A program made the position numbers and the translations under genes. A stretch of DNA of 32,458 bases from Asaia bogorensis (GTDB lineage: Bacteria; Pseudomonadota; Alphaproteobacteria; Acetobacterales; Acetobacteraceae). The DNA is taken from positions 1 through 32,458 of the forward strand of contig CAMDGX010000051.1 in NCBI GenBank assembly GCA_945897825.1, given 5' to 3'. This document shows positions 1-7,810 of this stretch, piece after piece (the stretch's first letter is position 1; each line of letters begins with the position of its first letter). The notes under the pieces were generated by a model. That model did no database searches, was not told the origin of the DNA, and saw only the letters and a list, made by a program, of their open reading frames with translations.

Positions 1-374
1 GGCCGCGCCAGGGCCAGCACATCGGCCAGCGCCGGGATGCGCGCGCCGTCGCGCGGCCGCTGGGTGGCGAACTCCCCGGCATAGGCGCTGCCCGGCCGCA
101 GCCGTCCGACGTCGTAGCGATGCAGCGCCGATCGCTTCAGGTCGCGCACCAGTGGGCCGCGCCCGGGCAGCCAGCGCCCGTCGGGGCCGCGCACGATGTC
201 GCCATTCAGCGCCGGGTCATGCACCACCACCGGAATGCCGTCGGCGGTCAGCGCCACGTCCAGCTCCACCGAGTCCACACCCAGCGCAAAGGTCGCGGAG
301 AACCCTTCCAGCGTGTTCTCGGGCCAGAGCCCCCGCGCGCCGCGGTGGCCGGAGATATGAAACCTGTATGTCAT
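1..374 (-). CDS. Glycerophosphodiester phosphodiesterase, C-terminus cut by window edge
   Basis: The first 124 codons of a leftward gene are present and the rest lies beyond base 1. The translation carries the GDPD signatures in order: HRGARG with the catalytic His at residue 10, PENT at 18-21, the metal-binding ELD at 37-39 and VVHDP with a second His at residue 52. Enzymes of this family hydrolyse glycerophosphodiesters from deacylated phospholipids to glycerol-3-phosphate and an alcohol. The ATG at 374 is preceded by a purine-rich AGGGGAGG about five bases upstream, which supports this start. No signal peptide is visible in the first 20 residues, so a cytoplasmic UgpQ-like form is more likely than a periplasmic GlpQ form. 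It is divergent from the racemase gene, with 55 bases between them. Confidence 0.9.
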   Translation of the reverse strand, partial: MTYRFHISGHRGARGLWPENTLEGFSATFALGVDSVELDVALTADGIPVVVHDPALNGDIVRGPDGRWLPGRGPLVRDLKRSALHRYDVGRLRPGSAYAGEFATQRPRDGARIPALADVLALAR

Positions 375-429
375 GCCTCCCCTGTCGCCCCGGTTTGCCG
401 GCACGTCAAGATCGGGCAGACTGCCATCC

Positions 430-1128
430 ATGACAGACAAGATCCTCGGCGTTCTCGGCGGCATGGGCCCACTGGCCAGCGCGCAGTTCATGCTCCGCCT
501 CACCCTGCTGACCCCGGCGGGGCGGGACCAGGAGCACATCCCCGCCGTGCTGTGGTCCGACCCCCGCGTGCCCGACCGCACGCGCGGCAAGCTGGAGGGC
601 GGCGAAGACCCGCTGCCGTGGTTGCTGCGCGGCGTGCGCGGGCTGAAATCGGCCGGGGCCGGCGCGATCGCCATTCCCTGCAACACCGCTCATGGCTGGC
701 ACGACGCCATGGCCGCTGAAGGACTGCCGATCCTGCACATCGTCGACGCCGCCGCCGCCGAGCTGCGCAAGGCAGCGCCCTCGGGCGTGGTCGGCGTCAT
801 GGGCACGGCGGCAACGCTGCGCATGCGCCTCTACCAGGACCGGCTGGAAGCGCAGGGCTGGACCTGCCTGGTGCCGTCCGACGGGGAAATGACCGCGAAG
901 GTGACGCCGGCGATCGGCCTCGTGAAGGCCAACCGTGTCGCCGAGGCCTTCGCGCCACTGGCCGAGGTCGTCGCCTCGCTGGCCGCACGCGGCGCCCAGG
1001 CCGTCGTGCTCGGCTGCACCGAGATCCCGCTGGGCATTCCGGCCGACCAGCGCACGACGCTGCCAGTTCCGGTGGTGGACACCATCGATGCGTTGGCGCT
1101 GGCGTCGATCGCGTGGGCCAGGAAGTAA
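430..1128 (+). CDS. Aspartate/glutamate racemase family protein
   Basis: A 232-residue protein that matches the Asp/Glu racemase fold from end to end. It begins ILGVLGGMGPLAS, the usual N-terminal strand and loop. It has both catalytic cysteines: Cys84 in PCNTAH and Cys196 in LGCTEIP. These two cysteines deprotonate opposite faces of the substrate in a cofactor-independent racemisation. An in-frame ATG exists at 373, but it would sit inside the divergent GDPD gene, so the ATG at 430, which starts the conserved segment, is chosen. The substrate (aspartate, glutamate, or a hydantoin or maleate relative) cannot be told from sequence. The stop codon lies inside the left edge of a terminator-like repeat. 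Confidence 0.88.
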   Translation: MTDKILGVLGGMGPLASAQFMLRLTLLTPAGRDQEHIPAVLWSDPRVPDRTRGKLEGGEDPLPWLLRGVRGLKSAGAGAIAIPCNTAHGWHDAMAAEGLPILHIVDAAAAELRKAAPSGVVGVMGTAATLRMRLYQDRLEAQGWTCLVPSDGEMTAKVTPAIGLVKANRVAEAFAPLAEVVASLAARGAQAVVLGCTEIPLGIPADQRTTLPVPVVDTIDALALASIAWARK

Positions 1129-1256
1129 GCGCGTTCTTTTTTGAAAAAAAGAACCAAAAAACTTCTGTCCATTTGCATCGTGGCCGGTCGCCCGGACACG
1201 GTGCCAATGGATGAAGTTTTTTTGCTACTTTTTGTTCACAAAAAGTAGACTCTTCC
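1121..1256. repeat. Terminator-like palindromic element, copy 1
   Basis: The element lies between convergent genes. Its left hairpin is at 1133-1154 (stem GTTCTTTTTT / AAAAAAGAAC) and its right hairpin at 1225-1248 (stem CTACTTTTTG / CAAAAAGTAG, loop TTCA). Between them are CAAAAAACTT, an imperfect central stem that includes TCCATT (1168-1173) paired with AATGGA (1206-1211), and AAGTTTTTTTG. An A-tract, stem and T-tract readable on both strands is the architecture of a bidirectional intrinsic terminator. The racemase stop codon sits inside GGAAGTAAGC (1121-1130), a border motif also seen at copies 2 and 4. The CTAC/GTAG pair replaces the CTTC/GAAG of other copies, so the stem is conserved while its sequence changes. 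Confidence 0.85.
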
Positions 1257-1259
1257 TTT

Positions 1260-2489
1260 CTACTCGATCACCGCCTGATAGCTCAGCACCCTGAGTTCCT
1301 TGCGGATCGGATAGGTGCTGCTCGGCATCAGCTGCGTCATCATGATCACGATCATGTCCTCGACCGGATCGACCCAGAACGCCGTGCTGGCCGCCCCGCC
1401 CCAGGCGTATTCGCCCGGCGTGCCCAGGATCTGCGCCTTCGCCGGGTCAAGCATCACCGAGAAGCCGAGCCCGAAGCCGATCCCGAGATAGGAGCTTTCG
1501 CTGAACCGCGCCTGCCCCATATCGCCCATGTCGCCGCGCAAGTGGTTGATTGTCATCAATTCCACCGTCTTGCGGCCGAGCAGTCGCACCCCGTTCAGCG
1601 TGCCCTTGTTGCGCAGCATCATGCAGAACTTCAGGTAGTCGCCGGTGGTCGAGGCCAGCCCGCCGCCGCCCGACTCCATCTTCCGGTCGCCGAGGTAGCG
1701 GCTGGTCGCCGGGTCGTCGAACAGCATCACCCCGCCCTTGGGATGCGGCACGTAGTTGGCCGCGAAGCGGGCGCGCTTCTCCTCGGGCACGATGAAATGG
1801 GTATCGTCCATCTTCAGCGGGCCCAGGATGCGCTCCTGGAGGAAGGCACCGAAGCGCTGGCCCGAGATCGCCTGAACGAGCGCACCCAGCACATCGGTGG
1901 CGACCGAGTAGTTCCATTCCTTGCCGGGCTGTGCGATCAGCGGCAACTTTGCCAGTTTTTCAACGGTTTCCATCAGCTCGCTGTCGGGATGCCCGAAATC
2001 CGCCAGCTTGTTGTCGCGATACATCGCATCGACGGCGGTGGCCTCCATGAAACCGTAGGTGAGGCCGGAGGTATGGGTCAGCAGGTCGCGGAAGGTGATG
2101 TCGCGCTCGGCCGGCACCGTCTCCACCTTGCCGCGGCTGCCGCCCACGGCCACGCGGCTGCCCTTGAACGCCGGGAGGAACCGGCTGATCGGGTCGTCGA
2201 GCTGGAAGCGCCCCTCCTCGTAGAGCATCATGATCGCCACGGAGGTGATCGGCTTGGACATGGAGTAGATGCGGAAGATGGTGTCCGGCGCCATCCGCAC
2301 GCCGCGCTCCTTGTCGGCCAGCCCGCTCATGCCCCAATGCGCCACCTGCCCGCGCCGGGCGACCAGGGTGGATACGCCGGCAAACCGCCCGCCCGAAACC
2401 AGCTCGTCGCGCCAGGCGTCGATGCGCGCCAGCCGCTGGCTGCACAGCCCGACATCCTCGGGCGAGGTGATCGTCATCGCATCGTTCAT
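1260..2489 (-). CDS. Serine hydrolase, beta-lactamase/class C esterase family
   Basis: A 409-residue protein of the beta-lactamase (class C) fold, the family that also holds EstB-type esterases and D-aminopeptidases. The nucleophile motif SMSK is at 76-79 (Ser76, Lys79). The second motif is Tyr194 in WNYSV. The third, in place of KTG/HxG, is WGGAAS at 363-368. The YSV and WGG forms are typical of esterase members rather than true beta-lactamases, so hydrolysis of small esters or amides is more likely than antibiotic resistance. No signal peptide is visible, so it is probably cytoplasmic. The ATG at 2489 has AGGAGG five bases upstream, which fixes the start. It lies 66 bases downstream of the amidase gene on the same strand and is probably co-transcribed with it. 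Confidence 0.88.
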   Translation of the reverse strand: MNDAMTITSPEDVGLCSQRLARIDAWRDELVSGGRFAGVSTLVARRGQVAHWGMSGLADKERGVRMAPDTIFRIYSMSKPITSVAIMMLYEEGRFQLDDPISRFLPAFKGSRVAVGGSRGKVETVPAERDITFRDLLTHTSGLTYGFMEATAVDAMYRDNKLADFGHPDSELMETVEKLAKLPLIAQPGKEWNYSVATDVLGALVQAISGQRFGAFLQERILGPLKMDDTHFIVPEEKRARFAANYVPHPKGGVMLFDDPATSRYLGDRKMESGGGGLASTTGDYLKFCMMLRNKGTLNGVRLLGRKTVELMTINHLRGDMGDMGQARFSESSYLGIGFGLGFSVMLDPAKAQILGTPGEYAWGGAASTAFWVDPVEDMIVIMMTQLMPSSTYPIRKELRVLSYQAVIE

Positions 2490-2555
2490 GGCACCCTCCT
2501 GCTTGGCCCGACGATGGCCGCCGACGGCAAAGCGGTCAACCGCGCCCGCGCAGGC

Positions 2556-3821
2556 TCACCCTTCCATCGCGCTGGCGACATACTGCGCCCAGCCCAGCGC
2601 CGCCGCATCCTCGCCGCGCCGCGCGACCACCTGCAGGCCCAGCGGCATGCCGCCCGGCCCGGTGCCGGCGGGCACGGTCACGCAGGGCACGTGTAGCGCA
2701 GTCCAGATCGAGTTGAACGCGGGATCGCCGGTCCAGCCCAGCCCCTCCGGCGCCTCTCCAACCGCGGAGGGCGTGAGCAGGATGTCGAGCCCGTCCATTG
2801 CCGCCGGGAACGCCGCCTGCAGCCGGGCGAAGGTGGCCCGCGCCGCATCGAGCGCCGCCGGCCCCTGCGCAAGGCCCCATTCCAGCCGCTCGCGCAGCAC
2901 GTCGCTGATGCCATCGCGATGGAAAACCATCTCCCAACCCATTGATGCCGCACTCTCCGCCTGCATCACCACCTGGTGCGCGTCGGGCAGCGCGGCGTAC
3001 TCGGCCGGCAACTCGCGCACCTCCATCACCGCGCCGGCGCGCGCCAGCACCTCAGCCGCCCGCTCCATCAGCGTCACCGTCTCGGGCGCCGCCGCCGACC
3101 AGGCAGGCGAACGGCAAAGTCCGATGCGCGGTGCGCGGCCCGGGTGGCGATCGGGGTCGCCGAGGTTGCGCCCGGCCACGGCGCCGGCGACCCGCGCGCA
3201 ATCGGCGACGCTGCGGGCCAGCACGCCGATGGTGTCGAGGCTCTCGCTCATCACCTTCATGCCCAGCCGGGCGATCATGCCCCAACTCGGCTTGTAGCCG
3301 ACGACGCCACAGAACGCGGCCGGGCGGATGATGCTGCCGGCGGTCTGGGTGCCGAAGGCCGCCGGGAAGAACCCCGCCGCCACGCCCGCCGCCGACCCGC
3401 TGGAGGAGCCACCGGGCGTGTGCCCGAGGCCGCGAGGATTGGCCGTCGGCCCCGGGCGGCGCGTGGCGAACTCGGTGGTGATGGTCTTGCCCATCACCAG
3501 CGCCCCGGCATCCCGCGCCCAGGCGACGCAGGACGCATCGGCGCGGGGGCGGTGGTCCGCCCAGATCCCGGAGCCGTATTCGCTCGGCATATCATGGGTA
3601 TCGAGCACATCCTTCACACCCAACGGCATGCCGGACAACACGCCTGGACGCGGCATGGCGGCGCGAATCAGGCCGGCATCGTGATGGGCGAAGGCCCGCA
3701 CCTCGCCCTCACGTGCTGCGATCCGCTCCAGGCAGGCGTCGCGCCAAGTGGAGGCGTCGAGCCGGCCGGCGCGGATTTGGGCCATTGCCTTTGTGGCGGT
3801 GAGGTCGGCGATCGCGTCCAT
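2556..3821 (-). CDS. Amidase signature family enzyme
   Basis: A 421-residue amidase-signature protein, a usual length for the family, which hydrolyses amides with a Ser-cisSer-Lys triad. Lys70 lies in PLGVKD, the cis-serine in the glycine-serine loop GGSSSGSAAG (137-146), and the nucleophile Ser163 in TAGSIIRPAA. The frame stays open far upstream, but the ATG at 3821 follows GGGAG at good spacing and starts the conserved N-terminal helix; the upstream part is antisense to the 3918-4478 gene. The family includes GatA, allophanate hydrolase and many catabolic amidases. There are no GatB or GatC neighbours, so a stand-alone catabolic amidase is inferred, possibly acting with the serine hydrolase downstream. 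Confidence 0.9.
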   Translation of the reverse strand: MDAIADLTATKAMAQIRAGRLDASTWRDACLERIAAREGEVRAFAHHDAGLIRAAMPRPGVLSGMPLGVKDVLDTHDMPSEYGSGIWADHRPRADASCVAWARDAGALVMGKTITTEFATRRPGPTANPRGLGHTPGGSSSGSAAGVAAGFFPAAFGTQTAGSIIRPAAFCGVVGYKPSWGMIARLGMKVMSESLDTIGVLARSVADCARVAGAVAGRNLGDPDRHPGRAPRIGLCRSPAWSAAAPETVTLMERAAEVLARAGAVMEVRELPAEYAALPDAHQVVMQAESAASMGWEMVFHRDGISDVLRERLEWGLAQGPAALDAARATFARLQAAFPAAMDGLDILLTPSAVGEAPEGLGWTGDPAFNSIWTALHVPCVTVPAGTGPGGMPLGLQVVARRGEDAAALGWAQYVASAMEG

Positions 3822-3917
3822 GGTCGTCTCCCGGTGGGTCGTCGCGCCCGGCACGGAAAGGCAGGGGCGCGAAGGCAAGGGTGGCGCGGCGGGCCCGTCG
3901 GGTCCATCCTGTTCCCG

Positions 3918-4478
3918 ATGACCCAGCCGGATTCCCGCGTCCGCATGGCCGAGGCCGCAAGTGGCGCGCGCACCTACCTCGTCGACCTGCCCCCGGAGGC
4001 ATTGCCGCCGGTGCGCCCGCGCGACCTGCATGCGGCGTGGGACAGCGCGCGCGGCGCCGCCCTGTCGCAGCAATGGGGGCGGCCGCTGATGCTGCGCTTC
4101 CGCCGCCCCGGCGCGCCGGCGGGCGAGCCCGGCACCGATCTCGCACTGGCCGACGCCGATGCCTGCTGCTGGGCCGCGGCCGTCGACGGCACCGTGGGGC
4201 TGGCCAGCCCGTACGGAATGTCGCTGTGCCTGCGCCTGCTGGCACTGGTGGAGTTGCTGCCGCGCGCGCCCTGGGCGCTGCCGCTGGTGGCGATCAACCG
4301 TGACGGGGCGGCGATCCATCCCGCCCTGCTGCGCGCCGCCGCGCACACGCCGCTCGCTCCCGACGCCGGCTTCGACGCCGCCCGCCTGCACGACGCGGTC
4401 CGCCAGGAAGCCGCCCTGCCCGCCCCGCATCCGCCGCCGCCCCTCGCCGCCCCCACCCGACCCGGAGCCCGCGCATGA
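3918..4478 (+). CDS. Hypothetical protein, unrecognised
   Basis: A 186-residue protein of no family I recognise. The ATG at 3918 is the first plausible start after the divergent amidase start (3821). Codon third positions are strongly GC, and the stop overlaps the next gene as ATGA (4475-4478), both good signs of real coding. The sequence looks like a compact soluble domain, with a segment YLVDLPPEALPPVRPRDLH near residues 20-38, a Cys-Cys-Trp and a hydrophobic helix around LCLRLLALVELLP. It ends in a Pro/Ala-rich tail. No signal peptide or catalytic motif is evident. Coupling to a lipoprotein gene hints at an envelope-related role, but that is only context. Confidence 0.65.
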   Translation: MTQPDSRVRMAEAASGARTYLVDLPPEALPPVRPRDLHAAWDSARGAALSQQWGRPLMLRFRRPGAPAGEPGTDLALADADACCWAAAVDGTVGLASPYGMSLCLRLLALVELLPRAPWALPLVAINRDGAAIHPALLRAAAHTPLAPDAGFDAARLHDAVRQEAALPAPHPPPPLAAPTRPGARA

Positions 4479-4855
4479 CCCCGCGCCCCCATCTGCTTGC
4501 CCTCACGCTGGGGACCGTCGCGATCGGGGCCGGCCTGCTCGCCGGCTGTGCCGCGCCCTCCGGCCCCGCCCCGACCGCGGCGCAATCGGCCGCCTGCCGT
4601 CAGCGCGCCGACGAGGTCTATGACCGCCAGAACCGCGCCGACCTGTATCGCAGCGACACCTACGCCGGCGGCGCGCGCGACGCGATGTTCTCCGGCACCG
4701 GCTCCCCCGGCGCCTCGATCGGCCTGCTCTCCGCCCGCTTCGCCCGCGACCGACTGGTCGACGACTGCCTGCGCGGCGTGGCCGGCAACGTCGCCAGCAC
4801 GCCGGACGCCCCGGCCCCCGCCACTGGCGCGCCCCCTCCCAGGACCCGGCCCTGA
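4475..4855 (+). CDS. Small lipoprotein
   Basis: A 126-residue protein with a clear lipoprotein signal: a basic start, a hydrophobic stretch LLALTLGTVAIGAGLLAG and the lipobox LLAGC with the lipidated Cys near residue 25. The mature part has a conserved-looking middle (CRQRADEVYDRQNRADLY, then GLLSARFARDRLVDDCLRG) and a low-complexity Pro/Ala tail. Two further cysteines, in AACRQ and DDCLRG, could form a disulfide in the periplasm. The ATG overlaps the stop of the previous gene by 4 bases, so translation is probably coupled. An MFS transporter begins 18 bases downstream, probably in the same operon. Function is unknown. Confidence 0.8.
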   Translation: MTPRPHLLALTLGTVAIGAGLLAGCAAPSGPAPTAAQSAACRQRADEVYDRQNRADLYRSDTYAGGARDAMFSGTGSPGASIGLLSARFARDRLVDDCLRGVAGNVASTPDAPAPATGAPPPRTRP

Positions 4856-4873
4856 CGATCTGAACCCCCGACG

Positions 4874-6112
4874 GTGGCCAACCTCGCCTCCATCCGCCGC
4901 GTCCTGTCGCGGCGCAACACCGCCGTGTTCTACGGCGCGAGCCTCACCTGCTGGACCGGCATCTGGATCCAGCAGATCGCGGTCGACTGGCTGGCCTGGC
5001 AACTGACCCACTCGCCGATGTGGGTCGGCATCCTGGCATTCTGCAACCTCGCGCCATCGGTCATTGTCTCGCCCTTTGCGGGGGCGATCGCCGACCGGAT
5101 GGACCGGGTGCGGCTGACCCAGATCACCCAGATCGTCGTGGCCGCGCATTCGGCGATCCTGATCCTGCTGGTCGCCACGGGCTGGATCAGGATCGAGATC
5201 CTGGCCGTGCTGGCCGTGCTGACCGGCATCTCCGGCAGCTTCGCCCAGCCGGCGCGCCAGTCGCTGGTGCCGGGCATGGTGACGCGCGAGGACCTGCCGG
5301 CGGCGGTGGCGATCAATTCGCTCACCTGGAATCTCGGGCGCACCGTGGGGCCGGGGATCGGCGGCGTGATCGTCGCCTTCTGGGGCGTGGTGCCGGCGAT
5401 GGCGGTCAACTGCATCGCCTACATCATCGCCTGCCTGTCGATGTTCGCGCTGCGGCTCGATCCCGCGACCCGCCGCGGCCATGCGCCCACCGGATCGATG
5501 ATGCGCGAGACGCTGGATGGCGTGCTCTACATCGCGCGCCACCCCGGCATGCGCCCGTTGTTCATCTTCGCCGCCGTGCTCGCGGTGCTCACCCGTCCGA
5601 TCCAGGAAATGCTGCCCCCCTATGTCGACCGCGTGTTCGGCCAGGGGGCGGAGGGGCTGGCGCTGCTGTCGAGCATCATGGGCCTGTCGGCGTTTGCCGG
5701 CGGCATGGCGATCGGGCTGCGCGGCAAGCTGGCCGGGCTATCGAAGATGACGGTGGTCGCCGGCATCGTGCTGACGGTATGCACGGCGGGCTTCGTGGCC
5801 ACCGGGCATTTCGCCTTCGCCTGCGCGATCGGGGGCGTGCTGAGTGCGGCGACCACCATGCATGGCATCTCGGCGCAGACGCTGATCCAGTCCGGCACCT
5901 CCGGACCGATGCTCGGCCGCGCCCTGAGCCTGTGGGGCATGATCGGCCGGGCGGGCCCGGCGCTCGGGGCGCTGATCTACGGCACGCTGGCGGAGCTGGC
6001 CGGGCTGCAATGGCCGGTGATCATCGGCTGTGCGGCGGCGCTGCTGGCCTGTGCCTATGCCTGGCGCCGCCAGCCGCAGATGGCGCGCGCGCTGGAGCGG
6101 ACCGAGGGGTAG
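4874..6112 (+). CDS. MFS transporter, exporter-like (MFS_3/EntS type)
   Basis: A 412-residue, 12-helix major facilitator protein starting at GTG 4874. The loop after the second helix carries GAIADRMDRVRL, the MFS motif A (GxxxDRxxRR) in the form seen in EntS-like exporters. The helix-4/5 segment GSFAQPARQSLVPGMV followed by LTWNLGRTVGPGIGGVIV is typical of the MFS_3 (PF05977) group. Members export siderophores or drugs; the substrate here is not predictable. It follows the lipoprotein gene by 18 bases. Its stop codon pairs with the stop codon of the convergent methyltransferase gene in a small hairpin, and only 4 bases separate the two genes. Confidence 0.88.
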   Translation: MANLASIRRVLSRRNTAVFYGASLTCWTGIWIQQIAVDWLAWQLTHSPMWVGILAFCNLAPSVIVSPFAGAIADRMDRVRLTQITQIVVAAHSAILILLVATGWIRIEILAVLAVLTGISGSFAQPARQSLVPGMVTREDLPAAVAINSLTWNLGRTVGPGIGGVIVAFWGVVPAMAVNCIAYIIACLSMFALRLDPATRRGHAPTGSMMRETLDGVLYIARHPGMRPLFIFAAVLAVLTRPIQEMLPPYVDRVFGQGAEGLALLSSIMGLSAFAGGMAIGLRGKLAGLSKMTVVAGIVLTVCTAGFVATGHFAFACAIGGVLSAATTMHGISAQTLIQSGTSGPMLGRALSLWGMIGRAGPALGALIYGTLAELAGLQWPVIIGCAAALLACAYAWRRQPQMARALERTEG

Positions 6113-6123
6113 CCCCCTACCCC
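6106..6123. terminator. Compact hairpin made of the two facing stop codons
   Basis: GGGGTAG (6106-6112) and CTACCCC (6117-6123) form a perfect 7-bp stem with loop CCCC. Each arm contains the TAG stop codon of one of the two convergent genes. There is no T-tract, so it may act in both directions as a transcript-end stabiliser or a weak terminator, or be a by-product of tight packing. Confidence 0.55.
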
Positions 6124-7325
6124 ACCGGCAGCGCGGGCGCCGCGACGCCCTGGCGCCACAGCGTCATCAGCATGTCGTCGATGCCGGCATCGATCGCGTC
6201 CGCCCCAACCGGAGCCGCCGCGTCGGTGGACGCGAGTCGTGCCGATACGCGCGCGCGCAACGCGGTCCAGCCGCTCGGCCCCTCGATCAGCGCCGCGATC
6301 GTCGCCTGGGCCAGCCGCGACTGGGCCTGGATGCCGGCACCCCCCGGCACCATGAACACCGCCGCATCGCCCGACCGTTGCAGCGCCGTCGCCCACACCA
6401 GCGCCGGATGGCGCAGCCCGTTGCCGCCGCCGCCGTCGCAGGGCCGGGCGAACAGCGCGGTGCGGTAGCCGCCGCCGGAGGCAAAGTCCCACGCCTCGGC
6501 GGTGCGCGCCGCCACCTTCGGGTCCGCGCCCAACGGCATCGGCGCGGGCGGGATGTAGTTCACGAACCGCACGTCCTCCGCCGCGAGACGGGTCGCCAGC
6601 TCCGCCGTGTGCAGCGTCTCCAGCACCGGCCCCAGCGCCTCGTGAAACATCACCACGTCGCCGGTGCGGCCCATGCTGGCGAGCGTGCCCATCACCAGGT
6701 CTCGCGTCGGCCCCTGGGCCGGCACCGCATCGCCGATCGCCTTGAGGTTGGCGCGCACCGTGGACAGCTGCTGCGCCACCGGCCAGGTCGGGTCGTTGCC
6801 GAGCCGCAGGATCCGGCCAAGCGCCGCGCGGGCGAGTCCGGCGAGGCCGGCGTAGTAGTTCATCACCACCACGCCGCCCGGCTTCAGGCAGGCGGCGGCC
6901 AGCGACAGCGCCTGGGCGCGCGCGGCCGGCGGCATGATGTAGAGCGTGCCCAGAAGGTAGACGACGTCGAACCGCCCCAGCGCCGCCGCGTCCGCCCCGG
7001 CCGCATCGCCATGCAGGATGGTCCAGCGCCCGCCGAGCGGCGCCCCGAGCGCCCGCGCCCTGCCGCAGGCCTCCGCCGAGGCATCGATGCCGACCATCCT
7101 GCCCTGGCTCTCGGCCGCGGCATGGAGCAACTGCGCCCCGGTGCCGCAGCCGATGTCGAGCACGTCCAGCACCGGGCCGGACGACACCGCCACCCCGAGC
7201 GCGGCCGCCGCGCCCCGCACCTGCGCGAGGCCGAGCCCGCCATGCGGCCCGGGATCATAGGGCACGACATCATAGCTGCGACCGATCTCCGCCGCGCGCG
7301 ACGGCTCGGCGGGTGCTCCGGTCAC
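6117..7325 (-). CDS. SAM-dependent methyltransferase with regulatory domain
   Basis: A 402-residue class I methyltransferase. The N-terminal segment SYDVVPYDPGPHGGL (17-31) resembles the SYDxxPYxSxPF signature of methyltransferases that carry a methyltransferase regulatory domain (PF10119). It is followed by the SAM-binding motif I LDIGCGTG (56-63), an acidic GIDAS after strand 2 and a post-motif FDVVYLLGTLY. Residues from about 200 to the end fit the regulatory domain plus a C-terminal tail. The start is GTG 7325, overlapping the rhodanese stop as GTGA. The substrate is unknown. Coupling to a rhodanese, beside a cysteine-synthase gene, makes a thiol or other sulfur-bearing substrate worth testing. 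Confidence 0.82.
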   Translation of the reverse strand: MTGAPAEPSRAAEIGRSYDVVPYDPGPHGGLGLAQVRGAAAALGVAVSSGPVLDVLDIGCGTGAQLLHAAAESQGRMVGIDASAEACGRARALGAPLGGRWTILHGDAAGADAAALGRFDVVYLLGTLYIMPPAARAQALSLAAACLKPGGVVVMNYYAGLAGLARAALGRILRLGNDPTWPVAQQLSTVRANLKAIGDAVPAQGPTRDLVMGTLASMGRTGDVVMFHEALGPVLETLHTAELATRLAAEDVRFVNYIPPAPMPLGADPKVAARTAEAWDFASGGGYRTALFARPCDGGGGNGLRHPALVWATALQRSGDAAVFMVPGGAGIQAQSRLAQATIAALIEGPSGWTALRARVSARLASTDAAAPVGADAIDAGIDDMLMTLWRQGVAAPALPVG

Positions 7326-7732
7326 CGCTGGCGCCAGGGCAGCCCCGATGCCTTCCAGCCGGCGATGCGGCCGCGATGGCCCTCGCCGTCGGGGTTGCCC
7401 TCGAACCCGTCAGCCACGTTGAACACATTGGCGAAGCCGGCCGCCTGCGCCGCCTGGGCGGCGGCCAGCGAGCGGACGCCGGACCGGCACATGAAGTAGA
7501 TATGGTGCTCCGGCGTGAAGCCGGCCTGCCGCAGCTGGTCGACGAAGCCGGTGTTGACCTCCATCTTCGGGAAGATCTGCCACGGGATCAGCACCGGCTG
7601 CTTGGCCGCCTCGGCGAGGTCGGTCAGCCCGACATAGGTCCATTCGGCATCGGTGCGCACATCGACCAGCTGTGCGTGGGGGTCGGACTTGAGCGCCTGC
7701 CAGACCTGCTGTGGGGGAATGTTCTCGACCAT
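7322..7732 (-). CDS. Rhodanese-like sulfurtransferase
   Basis: A single-domain rhodanese of 136 residues. The N-terminal part has the CH2A-like LVDVRTDAEWTYVG, and the active-site loop is CRSGVRS, with the cysteine that carries the persulfide. The C-terminus has the CH2B-like NVADGFEGNPDGEGHRG and ends with GW(x)n LPW, as in common bacterial single-domain rhodaneses. Such proteins move sulfane sulfur between thiols, cyanide or other acceptors. The ATG at 7732 is chosen because GGAG lies about nine bases upstream; an ATG at 7762 would add ten basic residues. It is transcribed away from the cysteine-synthase gene and overlaps the methyltransferase gene downstream. Confidence 0.9.
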   Translation of the reverse strand: MVENIPPQQVWQALKSDPHAQLVDVRTDAEWTYVGLTDLAEAAKQPVLIPWQIFPKMEVNTGFVDQLRQAGFTPEHHIYFMCRSGVRSLAAAQAAQAAGFANVFNVADGFEGNPDGEGHRGRIAGWKASGLPWRQR

Positions 7733-7764
7733 TCTGCGACTCCGGATGATGATACGGCACATGG

Positions 7765-7780
7765 CCCGGCCTCGGCCGGG
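7765..7780. promoter_or_regulatory. Perfect dyad between rhodanese and cysteine-synthase genes
   Basis: CCCGGCC (7765-7771) and GGCCGGG (7774-7780) form a perfect 7-bp inverted repeat with a 2-base centre. It sits midway in the 78-bp gap between two divergent sulfur-related genes. That fits an operator shared by both promoters, but no consensus promoter is visible and GC-rich dyads also arise by chance in this genome. Confidence 0.35.
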
Positions 7781-7810
7781 GGACAACGGGAAACAACCGA
7801 GAGAGCTTGT

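Noticed and set aside
1133-1248. The A/T-hairpin repeats as insertion sequences or MITEs with target duplications
   Set aside because: No convincing short direct repeats flank the copies and no transposase is present; mobility stays possible but is not shown.
1260-2489. An antibiotic-resistance beta-lactamase
   Set aside because: The motifs YSV and WGG, and the lack of a signal peptide, fit esterase-like relatives; no resistance claim is supported.
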